Below, piece by piece: positions 6,969 through 13,162 of a DNA stretch of 37,865 bases. The stretch spans positions 1-37,865 of the IMG/VR virus record IMGVR_UViG_3300030419_005373. One strand, written 5' to 3'. Below the pieces are notes generated by a model. It was given only the letters and a program-made list of their open reading frames with translations, was not told the DNA's origin and did no database searches. Each line of letters begins with the position of its first letter. Position 1 is the stretch's first letter. The DNA comes from a virus. The translations under genes were made by a program, and so were the position numbers.

Positions 6969-7153
6969 TCTACCACCTTCTCTTTACCTACCTCTTGACC
7001 ACAAGCAGCGCAGTAAGGCATATCCTCTTTAGCACCCAAATGTCCGTCTGTTCCAAAGCCAGCGTTGCACCATTCCTTCCCTCTGTCTGTATCAAACACA
7101 GGGGAGCATCTCATGCCATCAGGCTTGTATTGGTATCTCGCTACCTTGAACAT
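6965..7153 (-). CDS. Small Cys-rich protein
   Basis: I use the ATG at 7153 (MFKVARYQYKPDGMRCSP, 62 residues) because GGAGGGGTGAT lies directly ahead; the GTG two codons earlier falls inside that site. Cysteines at RCSP, EWCNAG and YCAACG, the last a CxxC, suggest a zinc site. It is the first gene of the cassette controlled by P4. Function is unknown. Confidence 0.75.
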   Translation of the reverse strand: MFKVARYQYKPDGMRCSPVFDTDRGKEWCNAGFGTDGHLGAKEDMPYCAACGQEVGKEKVVE

Positions 7154-7175
7154 AATCACCCCTCCTTATACACCT

Positions 7176-7205
7176 TATTAAACCCTACGAATTCGTGATT
7201 TATTC
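7176..7205 (-). promoter_or_regulatory. Promoter module P4 with ACGAATTCGT palindrome
   Basis: On the minus strand GAATAAATCACGAATTCGT is followed by GGGTTTAATAAGG. The 10-bp palindrome ACGAATTCGT (7187-7196) lies between the two A/T blocks, where a bound repressor would interfere with transcription factors or polymerase. The second block starts 29 bases before the ATG at 7153. No TTGTAACC element precedes this copy. Confidence 0.75.
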
Positions 7206-7685
7206 TTCTTCGTCGCAACCACACCAACAATTGAAACATCTATCTTCCCAGCAACCCAAACAGGCTTCCAAATCTCCTGTCGGAAACCATTCTTCGCATT
7301 CATCACATGCGGCATAGTCATCGCAGGGCGTGCCGTTAATTTCTACGGGGGCTTTTTTCCTAAATGTCGAATCTGTGACTACTATGTCAGGATAATCTGA
7401 GAACACAATCCCATTCTCCGCTAAATCTTGGTCGTCATCTACATCTACTTTCCCGTATTTTTTCACCACAGAAAAAGGCATGACCGCAATCTGACCGCTA
7501 TCCACGCCGATTGTATCTCCGGTCAAAATACCGTCAGGTTTTCTATCGCTGAAATACCAACAACCATCTCCGCCGGGTGAATCGAAAATTTCTACTTCTG
7601 AATAAGCAGACTCGGGAAGTGAGTAACAAGGGTCTCCAACTAGAAACCTGTTATCGTTCTCGTTCAAATCACCACCACCGCTCAT
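7200..7685 (-). CDS. GDPCY-type protein with C-terminal Cys cluster
   Basis: The N-terminal part has FLVGDPCYSLPE (about 14-25), GDGCWYFSDR and IGVDSGQIAVMP (about 59-70). This order, 'GDPCY ... G-x-G-x-Y ... VDSGQ', resembles a family of small phage and bacterial proteins of unknown function (similar to DUF4241-type proteins). An extra C-terminal tail carries a dense Cys cluster (CDEC, CLGC, CFNCWCGC) that should bind metal. The ATG at 7685 has AGGTAATAG ahead and overlaps the previous gene by 17 bases. It ends the P5 cassette, with its stop inside the P4 module. Confidence 0.75.
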   Translation of the reverse strand: MSGGGDLNENDNRFLVGDPCYSLPESAYSEVEIFDSPGGDGCWYFSDRKPDGILTGDTIGVDSGQIAVMPFSVVKKYGKVDVDDDQDLAENGIVFSDYPDIVVTDSTFRKKAPVEINGTPCDDYAACDECEEWFPTGDLEACLGCWEDRCFNCWCGCDEEE

Positions 7686-8157
7686 CTATTACCTGCAATA
7701 CGCGTGCTATGGCGGCGCGTCGCTGTGCTGGGCCTAGTTTTGAAATTACATCGCCAATTTCTTTTAGCGTCAAATCTCCGATATCTTCTGACTCCGCTGC
7801 TAACTTCTTCTCAGCGATTTTTTGGGTCCGTAGGCCCTTTGCTGCCGCGTGTAGGATACGCCATTCTTTCGTGAAATCCGTCCCATGACCATTATGTTTC
7901 AATGTACTAACCATTTTCTTCTCAGAGAAAGTGCCACTAACGGTTTCTTCGTCGTCACCCTCTCTAATCTCACGGGTGATGGGAATTTCATAAACCGCAC
8001 CGACAACATCAGCACCACATCTGCGCGGGAACCACATCTCTACTGCTTTCAACCCGTTCTTTACGGCATCGTCAAACTCTGCCCATGCGTGTATAATTTT
8101 TCCATCTCCGTTTTCTCTTTGACCGAGATATACCCAACTTTCTATTTTTTCTGTCAT
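7669..8157 (-). CDS. Hypothetical protein (162 residues)
   Basis: The protein begins MTEKIESWVYLGQRENGDGK. The N-terminal half is mixed; the C-terminal half is helical and basic (KGLRTQKIAEKKLAAES, QRRAAIARVLQVID). AAGGAGTGA ahead of the ATG at 8157 is a strong ribosome site. I do not recognise a family. It overlaps the GDPCY gene, so the two are probably translated together. Confidence 0.75.
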   Translation of the reverse strand: MTEKIESWVYLGQRENGDGKIIHAWAEFDDAVKNGLKAVEMWFPRRCGADVVGAVYEIPITREIREGDDEETVSGTFSEKKMVSTLKHNGHGTDFTKEWRILHAAAKGLRTQKIAEKKLAAESEDIGDLTLKEIGDVISKLGPAQRRAAIARVLQVIDERWW

Positions 8158-8168
8158 TTTTTCACTCC

Positions 8169-8357
8169 TTAAATTTTGAATCTGATTGTTGGTCGCCCTT
8201 CATTCTTGAAATTCGCTGGGTTTTTATTTCTTGGTTTTAGGGGCGCTGGCGCTTCGTCTTTGCAGCATCTACCCCACTTTTTTCCATCAGCGAAAGCAAT
8301 GAATTTTTGGCCCTGCTTACCACAATTACCACAGGTGCCGCCTCCGATTGAATTCAT
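8169..8357 (-). CDS. Zinc-ribbon-like mini-protein
   Basis: The 62-residue protein begins MNSIGGGTCGNCGKQGQKF and later has GRCCKDE, so CxxC plus CC, followed by a basic, Pro-rich tail (PLKPRNKNPANFKNEGRP). It looks like a single zinc ribbon with a disordered basic arm suited to nucleic acid contact. GAGGAAAAG supports the ATG at 8357, which overlaps the upstream stop (ATGA). Confidence 0.75.
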   Translation of the reverse strand: MNSIGGGTCGNCGKQGQKFIAFADGKKWGRCCKDEAPAPLKPRNKNPANFKNEGRPTIRFKI

Positions 8358-8737
8358 CTTTTCCTCACCTCTTCCTCGACCATCTCGGTGACCATCTCGG
8401 TGAAGAACGGATTGTCATAGTACAACACTTCTTTCCAAAGGATATTTTCGCTGGGGATATTTTCTTCGGATACGAATGACGCGCTCTCGTCCTCGACTCC
8501 GAGCATTTGGGTTAGTAGAGGCGAATGGTCAAGACCTAGCCTCATCTCCGACGAATCTTTTCTGAATGGAATGACCAGTATTTTTGATGCCATAGGTTTG
8601 CATAAACAAATCCACCGTAGAGAAGTTTGTGGTTCTGTGGAAGCATACAATTCTCCGAATCGGGTGAGAAGCCCTTTTTCCATGATAGAATGTAGGTTCT
8701 CATAGGGTGTAGCATGATAGTAAGTGGTCATCGTCAT
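8354..8737 (-). CDS. Putative ADP-ribosyltransferase-fold protein
   Basis: The 127-residue protein begins MTMTTYYHATPYENLHSIME and continues with KGLLTRFGELYAST. The pattern 'Y-H-A-T-x-x-x-N-x-x-S-I-x-x-x-G-L' is the usual first motif of ART-fold enzymes (DarT, KptA/Tpt1 and related families), where the His or Arg contacts NAD. The ELYASTEPQTSL strand and a later SENI segment fit the second and third positions loosely. ART enzymes of viruses modify host proteins or nucleic acids. A degenerate or non-catalytic version is possible because the catalytic Glu cannot be fixed by eye. The ATG at 8737 overlaps the preceding TAA (TAATG). Confidence 0.65.
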   Translation of the reverse strand: MTMTTYYHATPYENLHSIMEKGLLTRFGELYASTEPQTSLRWICLCKPMASKILVIPFRKDSSEMRLGLDHSPLLTQMLGVEDESASFVSEENIPSENILWKEVLYYDNPFFTEMVTEMVEEEVRKR

Positions 8738-9051
8738 TACTCATCATCTCCTGTGAAATCTACCTCAAACGGTGAATCTTCGTCGTGTGTGTGTACGCCC
8801 TTCCAATCTACTTCTCCGGCCTCTATTTCTCCGGCGTCTATGAGTAACTGACTTTGGTATCCAATCAAGTCCCAAATCTCCTTACACTTCGGGTTCGCAT
8901 TGTGAGCCTCGACGGTATCATCGGGGTTCAATTTGAGATATTCCTTCTTAAGAAATTCACGGGTCTTTTTTGCGATTGACCTGATTCTCTCATGCCTGTA
9001 TTTGGCACGAATGGTGAATGTGTAACCACTTTCGCTGTCGTCCTCATTCAT
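8737..9051 (-). CDS. Hypothetical protein (104 residues)
   Basis: The protein has a basic helical region (RAKYRHERIRSIAKKTREFL) followed by an acidic tail (HTHDEDSPFEVDFTGDDE). GAGGTGA upstream of the ATG at 9051 is a strong ribosome site. Its end overlaps the ART-like gene by one base. If that pair were a toxin and its partner this would be the position of an antitoxin, but nothing in the sequence shows such activity. Confidence 0.7.
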   Translation of the reverse strand: MNEDDSESGYTFTIRAKYRHERIRSIAKKTREFLKKEYLKLNPDDTVEAHNANPKCKEIWDLIGYQSQLLIDAGEIEAGEVDWKGVHTHDEDSPFEVDFTGDDE

Positions 9052-9259
9052 CTTTTTTCACCTCACGAATTTTCATAAGCGAGCGCAACTCAGGAATGAG
9101 GACTTCGGTGGCTTTGAATACCACCACTTTTTCGCTCGGTAAAATTTCCTCATTACATAGATTACAAGTCAAGGTGACAGTTTCGGTTATGCATCGGTTG
9201 TGCCAACGATTTTGGTCTATTTCAAAATCGCCACAGGCACAGTACATCATTTTCCTCAT
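9044..9259 (-). CDS. Zinc-ribbon-like mini-protein
   Basis: The 71-residue protein begins MRKMMYCACGDFEID, with a later RCITETVTLTCNLCNEE, so CxC and CxxC pairs. The C-terminus is helical and basic. GGAGGG seven bases ahead of the ATG at 9259 supports the start, which overlaps the preceding stop. One zinc site is likely; function is unknown. Confidence 0.75.
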   Translation of the reverse strand: MRKMMYCACGDFEIDQNRWHNRCITETVTLTCNLCNEEILPSEKVVVFKATEVLIPELRSLMKIREVKKDE

Positions 9260-9510
9260 CAGTCATCCCTCCTGATTATAGAAGAACCAACAAAATTGTC
9301 GTGGAATTCCTCGGCATCTTTCTGAGCCTGAGTCTTCGGTATGAAACTCAAGAAGTCCGCTAACCACTTGTGGTACGCTTCATGTGAGAGCATTCTTTTC
9401 TCTCCTATCCAAATAAAATCACCGTCAAGTTTTGCGGCGTCAAGCACTTCTTCGGGTAGGTCTGCACCCTCCCAATTACATGAGAGTCCCGGGCAATCAT
9501 CTACTATCAT
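9259..9510 (-). CDS. Hypothetical protein (83 residues)
   Basis: The protein begins MIVDDCPGLSCNWEGADLPE and is acidic and probably helical in its second half. GGGAGGACCCC lies directly before the ATG at 9510, and both ends overlap the neighbouring genes by a few bases. No family is recognised. Confidence 0.65.
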   Translation of the reverse strand: MIVDDCPGLSCNWEGADLPEEVLDAAKLDGDFIWIGEKRMLSHEAYHKWLADFLSFIPKTQAQKDAEEFHDNFVGSSIIRRDD

Positions 9511-9740
9511 GGGGTCCTCCCAAACTCATTTCCAAGCCTAACCCTTAGAGAACAATTTCCACAGATGAAATACTTAGTCGGATGCGTCGGCTCGGAGACC
9601 TGCGGGTCGCCACAGCGTATGCTGAGGCCCCGTTCTAGCGCTGTGAATGCAGCCCTTTCAACTTTGTAATTGGTTAGGATTTCCTTACCACAGCAAGCGC
9701 TTGGGTCATCAACCAACCAAACAAGTTTCTTCTTCGCCAT
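9507..9740 (-). CDS. Cys-rich mini-protein with AAFTALE repeat segment
   Basis: Start taken at the ATG at 9740, with AGGAGGTG seven bases ahead. The 77-residue protein has ACCGKEIL near the N-terminus and FICGNCSLRVR near the C-terminus, compatible with one zinc site. Codons for AAFTALE (9633-9655) are identical over 23 bases to a stretch in the unrelated membrane-protein gene at 6726-6968. Function is unknown. Confidence 0.75.
   Translation of the reverse strand: MAKKKLVWLVDDPSACCGKEILTNYKVERAAFTALERGLSIRCGDPQVSEPTHPTKYFICGNCSLRVRLGNEFGRTP
9633..9655. repeat. 23-bp exact repeat, copy 2
   Basis: Identical to 6804-6826, read in the same frame as AAFTALE. The identity stops sharply on both sides, because flanking codons and the proteins are otherwise unrelated. 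Confidence 0.85.
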
Positions 9741-10021
9741 CACACAGCACCTCCTGTACAGGCCAATTCGATACCGACAGGTCGGACTAGATTGATGATA
9801 GGCTGCGCGTGCATTGGGTCATCCGGTTCTCCGTGTGGTATAAACCGTGCCATTTCTCTAAATTCTGAGAGGGAATTACACCGAGGGTCGGACTCGTCCC
9901 GCCAAACACGCCAAATGTAATTGACAAGGGCTTCGGGGGAAACCGAGATACAGACGAAATGAACGACAACGCTAGCGCTAGGACAGTTATGCGGTCCTGT
10001 ACATGGGCATTCTCCGTTCAT
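9740..10021 (-). CDS. Hypothetical protein (93 residues)
   Basis: I start at the ATG at 10021 (MNGECPCTGPHNCPSASVVV), preceded by GAGGATTGGTGATT, rather than at the TTG three codons earlier. The N-terminal CPCTGPHNC might hold a metal; the middle is hydrophobic with aromatic residues. It is the first gene of the P5 cassette. No family is recognised. Confidence 0.7.
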   Translation of the reverse strand: MNGECPCTGPHNCPSASVVVHFVCISVSPEALVNYIWRVWRDESDPRCNSLSEFREMARFIPHGEPDDPMHAQPIINLVRPVGIELACTGGAV

Positions 10022-10042
10022 AATCACCAATCCTCTTTCTAC

Positions 10043-10084
10043 CTATTAAACCTTACGAATCTATGATTTATTTAATTTGTAACC
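10043..10084 (-). promoter_or_regulatory. Promoter module P5 with imperfect palindrome
   Basis: On the minus strand GGTTACAAATTAAATAAATC precedes ATAGATTCGT and then AAGGTTTAATAGG. The palindrome is degraded (ATAGATTCGT) but the GGTTACAA element and both A/T blocks are intact. The second block starts about 31 bases before the ATG at 10021. Confidence 0.7.
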
Positions 10085-10103
10085 TCTGTCATTTTTGAAA
10101 AAA

Positions 10104-10361
10104 TCATCGCACCTTTGAAAAATCTACACCAGAAATCCAAGAGGTGAACATATCTCGGATGCGTCGCCTCAGTAGCGGTTTCGCATTTTTAGTGTGGAAT
10201 TCTACGAAGGGTTGCCAAGAACCTCTTTCTTTCGTCTCCCAAAGAGTACGCGCAGGAACCCACTTCCAAACAATCATTTGGAGGTGGATTTCTGTTGGTG
10301 GAGGACCTGCACTTTTTGGTCGGCGAGTTTTTACGGGCTTAGGGGGTCTTCCATCAATCAT
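10104..10361 (-). CDS. Basic hypothetical protein (85 residues)
   Basis: The N-terminus is basic and Pro-rich (RPPKPVKTRRPKSAGPPP), followed by a Trp-rich compact part (IVWKWVPARTLWETKERGSW) and more arginines (LLRRRIRDMF). GAGGGGG precedes the ATG at 10361. It looks like a nucleic-acid-binding protein by charge alone. No family is recognised. It is the last gene before P5. Confidence 0.7.
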   Translation of the reverse strand: MIDGRPPKPVKTRRPKSAGPPPTEIHLQMIVWKWVPARTLWETKERGSWQPFVEFHTKNAKPLLRRRIRDMFTSWISGVDFSKVR

Positions 10362-10668
10362 ACAAATCCCCCTCGTCGTCTAAGACCCCGTACCAATACT
10401 CATACGGGTTTTTATTTCTCTCGCGGATTTCTCTGACGCAATCGGTCAGCGTCTCGCGGCTCACACCCATTAATACTGACCCGTTACTCCCAATGAAATT
10501 AACCAGCGTCCACATTTTCGGACGGCGATTTCGTAGCCCGGTAAAGATGTCTGCATCGGGGACAGTCGGAATAATTTGAATGGTGATTTTTTTAGCACTT
10601 AGGTTATTCAATTCATTACAATTGAAGAAATGGACGATACCATTTTCTGCTGCTCTTTTTTCAGTCAA
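10354..10668 (-). CDS. Hypothetical protein (104 residues, TTG start)
   Basis: The frame is open further upstream to 10812, but that part overlaps the better-supported Cys-rich gene at 10661-10819. I therefore start at the TTG at 10668, which has GGTGAG four bases ahead and overlaps the TGA of that gene. The protein then begins (M)[16 protein letters not shown] and has alternating hydrophobics and an acidic C-terminus (LDDEGDLYD). No family is recognised. The start is moderately sure. Confidence 0.6.
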   Translation of the reverse strand: MTEKRAAENGIVHFFNCNELNNLSAKKITIQIIPTVPDADIFTGLRNRRPKMWTLVNFIGSNGSVLMGVSRETLTDCVREIRERNKNPYEYWYGVLDDEGDLYD

Positions 10669-10819
10669 GGTACTCACCGCCTTCGTCTGAAAGTGCTTCT
10701 TCGCAATCTTTAGAACAAATTCGGGGGCCGAATTCATACACCCCGTTCGCGTCTGTGTGTACATCTCCACAACAGTACGCGCACCGTCCGTCGCGCTCAA
10801 ATTGTTCTTCAAGCCCCAC
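10661..10819 (-). CDS. Cys-rich mini-protein, GTG start (52 residues)
   Basis: Reading from the GTG at 10819 gives (M)[16 protein letters not shown], then [12 protein letters not shown], so CxxCC plus C-x3-C, the same layout as the finger at 5577-5780. GGGGAGGG lies eight bases upstream and the gene overlaps the DUF2958 gene by 11 bases. A longer reading in another frame covers the same bases, but its N-terminal part has no ribosome site and no recognisable motif. A single zinc site is likely. Confidence 0.7.
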   Translation of the reverse strand: MGLEEQFERDGRCAYCCGDVHTDANGVYEFGPRICSKDCEEALSDEGGEYLD

Positions 10820-11180
10820 GGTAAATTCCCTCCCCGATTAAATGCTTACGAATGTCTCTGAATCGGCATTCTCTGAATGATGTGTCGCGCTCTATTGGAA
10901 GCCCTTTGTAATTAACTGATAGAAATTCTTCCATTGAAAAGTAACCCCATTCACCGTAGGTGCCGTCCACGAATCCGAAGAATGTCTGCCGCTCGGGGTC
11001 CCATTCAGTCGCGTACCAAGTCCATGAGGACCACGGATGGAAATACTTGGCGACGATTATGACTCCGTCAGGAAATCTATCTTCGATTTCCTTAGCCTCA
11101 TCCGTTGCTCGCCAATCTTGGGACCCAATTTCGGCAAAGCGACGCTCAAGTGCTTTGGTCATTAATTTCGCTTGTGGCAT
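10809..11180 (-). CDS. DUF2958 family protein
   Basis: The 123-residue protein shows the family's hallmarks in order: [17 protein letters not shown] near the start, then [29 protein letters not shown] and [13 protein letters not shown]2958 proteins are common on plasmids, integrative elements and phages; the function is unknown to me. Length is typical. AGGAGTAAC before the ATG at 11180 is a clear ribosome site. It is the first confident gene after the P6 module, from which it is separated by a 540-base leader, an unusual distance on this strand. Confidence 0.9.
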   Translation of the reverse strand: MPQAKLMTKALERRFAEIGSQDWRATDEAKEIEDRFPDGVIIVAKYFHPWSSWTWYATEWDPERQTFFGFVDGTYGEWGYFSMEEFLSVNYKGLPIERDTSFRECRFRDIRKHLIGEGIYRGA

Positions 11181-11717
11181 TTTTGTTACTCCTGTGGTTT
11201 CCGGCGGCTCCCGTGACAGAAGAAGCGGGTGATGAATGAAAAAACCCGTCGCCTTTTCCCTTTTTTACAGCCAAACGGTGTGTCCGTTAATCTCCCTAGG
11301 ATATTGGGTATTGGGGCGAAATCACGAGAAACCGTTTCCGGCTCCTTGTGAGACAGCAGGGTCCACGCTTGATTGCAGCCGTGCGTGCAGCGCTACTCGG
11401 CAACCGAGAGTAAGCGCCCGTGATTTGGATAGGGGTTACCAAATATCCCAAACTTTCTGTTCCCGCATCTGTTAAAACGGTATGACCGCCAAAGAAGAAG
11501 TCGTTCTCAACGACAGCCAAAGAAGAAGTTGCCACTCTCTTCCTCAGTTGCCGTTGTTTTCAAATCTCAGTCAGTTAACACGACCCAATCCGCAGGGATG
11601 GCGTAGCAACCCCGCGGCAAGAGTTGGCTACCATCCACCAGCGAATGATTCGCAATGATTCTCCACCAATGGTATAATGGCCTTCTCTTTCTGCCTCAAA
11701 TATCCATATGCATACTA
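11181..11717 (-). promoter_or_regulatory. Long structured 5' leader of the DUF2958 operon
   Basis: About 540 bases separate promoter P6 from the first confident gene. The segment holds a strong hairpin (11596-11636), short repeats such as CGAATGATT next to CGCAATGATTC (11642-11661), and two copies of ACTTCTTCTTTGGC-like sequence near 11495-11530. A 79-codon frame (11296-11535, GTG start, with GAGGAAGAGA ahead) exists but its protein looks unlike the neighbours; I do not annotate it. The first 50 bases resemble the leader behind P8. It could be a regulatory leader or a structured RNA gene. Confidence 0.5.
11596..11636 (-). other. Strong hairpin in the leader
   Basis: GGATGG pairs with CCATCC, and the inner TAGC and AAC pair with GCTA and GTT, giving about 13 pairs with two small bulges and a GC-rich loop of about 11 bases. 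There is no T-run after it on either strand, so it is not a simple intrinsic terminator. Confidence 0.65.
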
Positions 11718-11760
11718 GTATTTAAACCTTACGAATTCATGATTTATTAAAATTGTAACC
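11718..11760 (-). promoter_or_regulatory. Promoter module P6
   Basis: On the minus strand GGTTACAATTTTAATAAATC is followed by ATGAATTCGTAAGG and TTTAAATAC. All elements are present: GGTTACAA, AATAAATC, near-perfect palindrome (one change) and second A/T block. It points into the long leader and the DUF2958 operon. Confidence 0.75.
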
Positions 11761-11826
11761 TTATCCACGGGTTTAATAGAGACGCCTCTCTCTCTTACGC
11801 GGGGAAACAAGTGGCGCGGCATCCCC

Positions 11827-11874
11827 GGTGCGTAGGGTCATCAAGACTAAGGCTCATCAACAACAGGCCGCACC
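11827..11874 (-). ncRNA. Candidate antisense element: hairpin loop matching the DUF932 3' end
   Basis: Bases 11832-11860 are the exact reverse complement of 13187-13215, which lies in the last codons of the DUF932 gene. Flanking GGTGCG (11827-11832) and CGCACC (11869-11874) can pair to form a six-pair stem whose loop displays nearly the whole match. A minus-strand transcript running on from the P7 cassette would be complementary to DUF932 mRNA. The repeat and possible stem are seen directly; an RNA with antisense activity is inference. Confidence 0.4.
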
Positions 11875-11892
11875 AAAAGTTCTACCGCAGAA

Positions 11893-11997
11893 TTAGTAGT
11901 CGCAGGTAGGGCAGATATAGGAAGAAATCAGGTCCGGGTTTCCTATGGTTCCCTGACCGCAGCGGCGGCATGGAAGGGACGAAAATCTATGAGTCAT
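11893..11997 (-). CDS. 34-residue zinc-ribbon-like protein
   Basis: From the ATG at 11997, directly behind TAGGAGAAAAA, the frame reads MTHRFSSLPCRRCGQGTIGN and ends YICPTCDY. CRRC and CPTC form a minimal zinc ribbon of only 34 residues. A longer reading upstream (to 12093) would overlap the Cys-rich gene at 11987-12172 and has no ribosome site. It is the last gene of the P7 cassette. Confidence 0.7.
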   Translation of the reverse strand: MTHRFSSLPCRRCGQGTIGNPDLISSYICPTCDY

Positions 11998-12172
11998 TTT
12001 TTCTCCTATAACACCGTACATGCCTACCCAAAAACTCCCGATACTCTTTATCCCCGCATCGAGATAATCTCTCTTTGATTTTTTTGCATCCACAAGCGGG
12101 ACAGCCTTTGCGTAGGTGATGATTGATATAGCCCGTCCTGAAATGGCCGCATTCCCATAATACTAAACCCAA
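11987..12172 (-). CDS. Cys-rich mini-protein, TTG start (61 residues)
   Basis: The protein reads (M)GLVLWECGHFRTGYINHHL, then KGCPACGCKKIKERLSRCGD, with a Cys/His layout 'C-G-H ... C-x-x-C-x-C' that suggests one zinc site followed by a basic helix. The TTG at 12172 has TAGGTGGT five bases ahead. It overlaps the next gene by 11 bases. A role in nucleic acid binding is plausible from the basic tail (GRHVRCYRRKN). Confidence 0.65.
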   Translation of the reverse strand: MGLVLWECGHFRTGYINHHLRKGCPACGCKKIKERLSRCGDKEYREFLGRHVRCYRRKNDS

Positions 12173-12183
12173 ATTTCTACCAC

Positions 12184-12372
12184 CTAATTTACGCCATCAA
12201 GGAAATGATACTCATTAAGCCATCCACACACAAGACACATATCCCTTCTATGCTTTGCGCCTCTATGGTAAAACCATTCTGATATACAGTCAGGTTGGCC
12301 GTGTTTAGGATGGGGTTCGCAGTTAGGGCACTTGACTATGACCGTCGCATCGCATCGGCTATCTTCCTTCAT
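12184..12372 (-). CDS. Zinc-ribbon-like mini-protein
   Basis: The 62-residue protein has VKCPNCEPHPKHGQPDC and MCLVCGWLNEYHF, so two CxxC pairs with additional histidines. GAGGT upstream and overlap with the previous stop (ATGA) support the ATG at 12372. No family is recognised beyond the zinc-ribbon pattern. Confidence 0.75.
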   Translation of the reverse strand: MKEDSRCDATVIVKCPNCEPHPKHGQPDCISEWFYHRGAKHRRDMCLVCGWLNEYHFLDGVN

Positions 12373-12554
12373 ATCCAGTACCTCGCGCCCTGATTGTATT
12401 CAATCGAGCGTGGGCGTATAGGGGGACTCAATATCTCTCTGATTTCAGCCATCATTTTTTCAGCGTCATCAGATAGATTTTTTCCACTTTGGAATTCTAT
12501 GCATGAGTCACATATCGCTAGGTCCTGACAGTAGCATTCACTATTTTGTGTCAT
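12369..12554 (-). CDS. Small Cys-rich protein, first gene of the P7 cassette
   Basis: The 61-residue protein begins MTQNSECYCQDLAICDSC, giving CxC and CxxC pairs, followed by a helical acidic part and RPRSIEYNQGARYWI. There is no clear ribosome site before the ATG at 12554, and the second A/T block of P7 lies about 28 bases ahead, so the messenger may be leaderless or nearly so. Function is unknown. Confidence 0.7.
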   Translation of the reverse strand: MTQNSECYCQDLAICDSCIEFQSGKNLSDDAEKMMAEIREILSPPIRPRSIEYNQGARYWI

Positions 12555-12576
12555 AGCCAGCCAACAATGAGGTAGT

Positions 12577-12617
12577 AATTAAACCTTGCGAATTCGTGAT
12601 TTATTAAAATTGTAACT
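12577..12617 (-). promoter_or_regulatory. Promoter module P7
   Basis: On the minus strand GTTACAATTTTAATAAATC precedes ACGAATTCGC and AAGGTTTAATTAC. The palindrome has one change. This module starts the rightmost cassette of the left arm. Confidence 0.75.
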
Positions 12618-12899
12618 CTGCATTTCTTTGGCTCTCTTTTCTGTCTCTTTTTTCTGTCTCTTTTTTTCTAGCGCTGATTTTTTTCGGGCTCACACGCAGC
12701 CGCGGTGCCCGGTTACAATTTTGTAACCGCGGTCTCTCGGGCTCGCGCTCGGATTTTTTCTAGCGCTGATTTTTTCTGAGGTTACAATTTTTTCTAGGTC
12801 TAGATTGCAAGGTTACAATTTTTGAATTAAAAAAAGCCCCGCAGAATTTCTACGGGGCGAGGTTACAATTTTCGGTTACAATTTCCCGACAGGTTACAA
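12618..12899. repeat. Left iteron region: GGTTACAA copies, pyrimidine tract and 22-bp repeat pair
   Basis: GGTTACAA occurs at 12711, 12780, 12811, 12861, 12874 and 12892, all in this orientation; 12861 and 12874 are 13 bases apart. The copy at 12711 is half of GGTTACAATTTTGTAACC, an inverted pair with 8-bp arms. A long pyrimidine tract spans about 12,626-12,668. The 22-base sequence TTTTTTCTAGCGCTGATTTT plus TT occurs at 12662-12683 and 12754-12775 and shares its TTCTAGCGCTG core with the 23-bp repeats at 6804 and 9633. Confidence 0.85.
12829..12858 (-). terminator. Intrinsic terminator behind DUF932
   Basis: On the minus strand GCCCCGTAGAA pairs with TTCTGCGGGGC (one G-T pair), followed at once by seven T. 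It lies about 300 bases after the DUF932 stop and would end that transcript before it runs into P7. Nothing coding is seen between 12,900 and 13,162. Confidence 0.85.
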
Positions 12900-13162
12900 A
12901 AAAAGGTGGGGGTCGAGGGGGCTCACCGTGTCGGCTTTTCCCCGGGCGAATTCCCGGGCACCCCCCCGACCTTATGTAATCCGCTCGTCACGGTTGCTCA
13001 TGCCACTCTTTCGTAATGTACGGGCCTCGTCATTATCCTACGCGACCCGAATTTATTGCTTCGCGTGGTGCGGTCTGGTGGTCATTCAATGGTGCTTCTG
13101 CAACCCCATGCTGACCACGGCGTCTAGTGAAAAACGCCTGTCAAAAACATGTGAGCATACCT

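Noticed and set aside
7187-7196. ACGAATTCGT as an EcoRI cloning-linker artefact
   Set aside because: The palindrome recurs at the same place within otherwise conserved promoter modules and shows natural one-base variants.
11296-11535. 79-codon minus-strand frame with GTG start
   Set aside because: A fair ribosome-like site exists, but the protein has no motif, it lies inside a structured leader containing internal repeats, and it leaves a 115-base gap before the next gene, unlike neighbouring genes.
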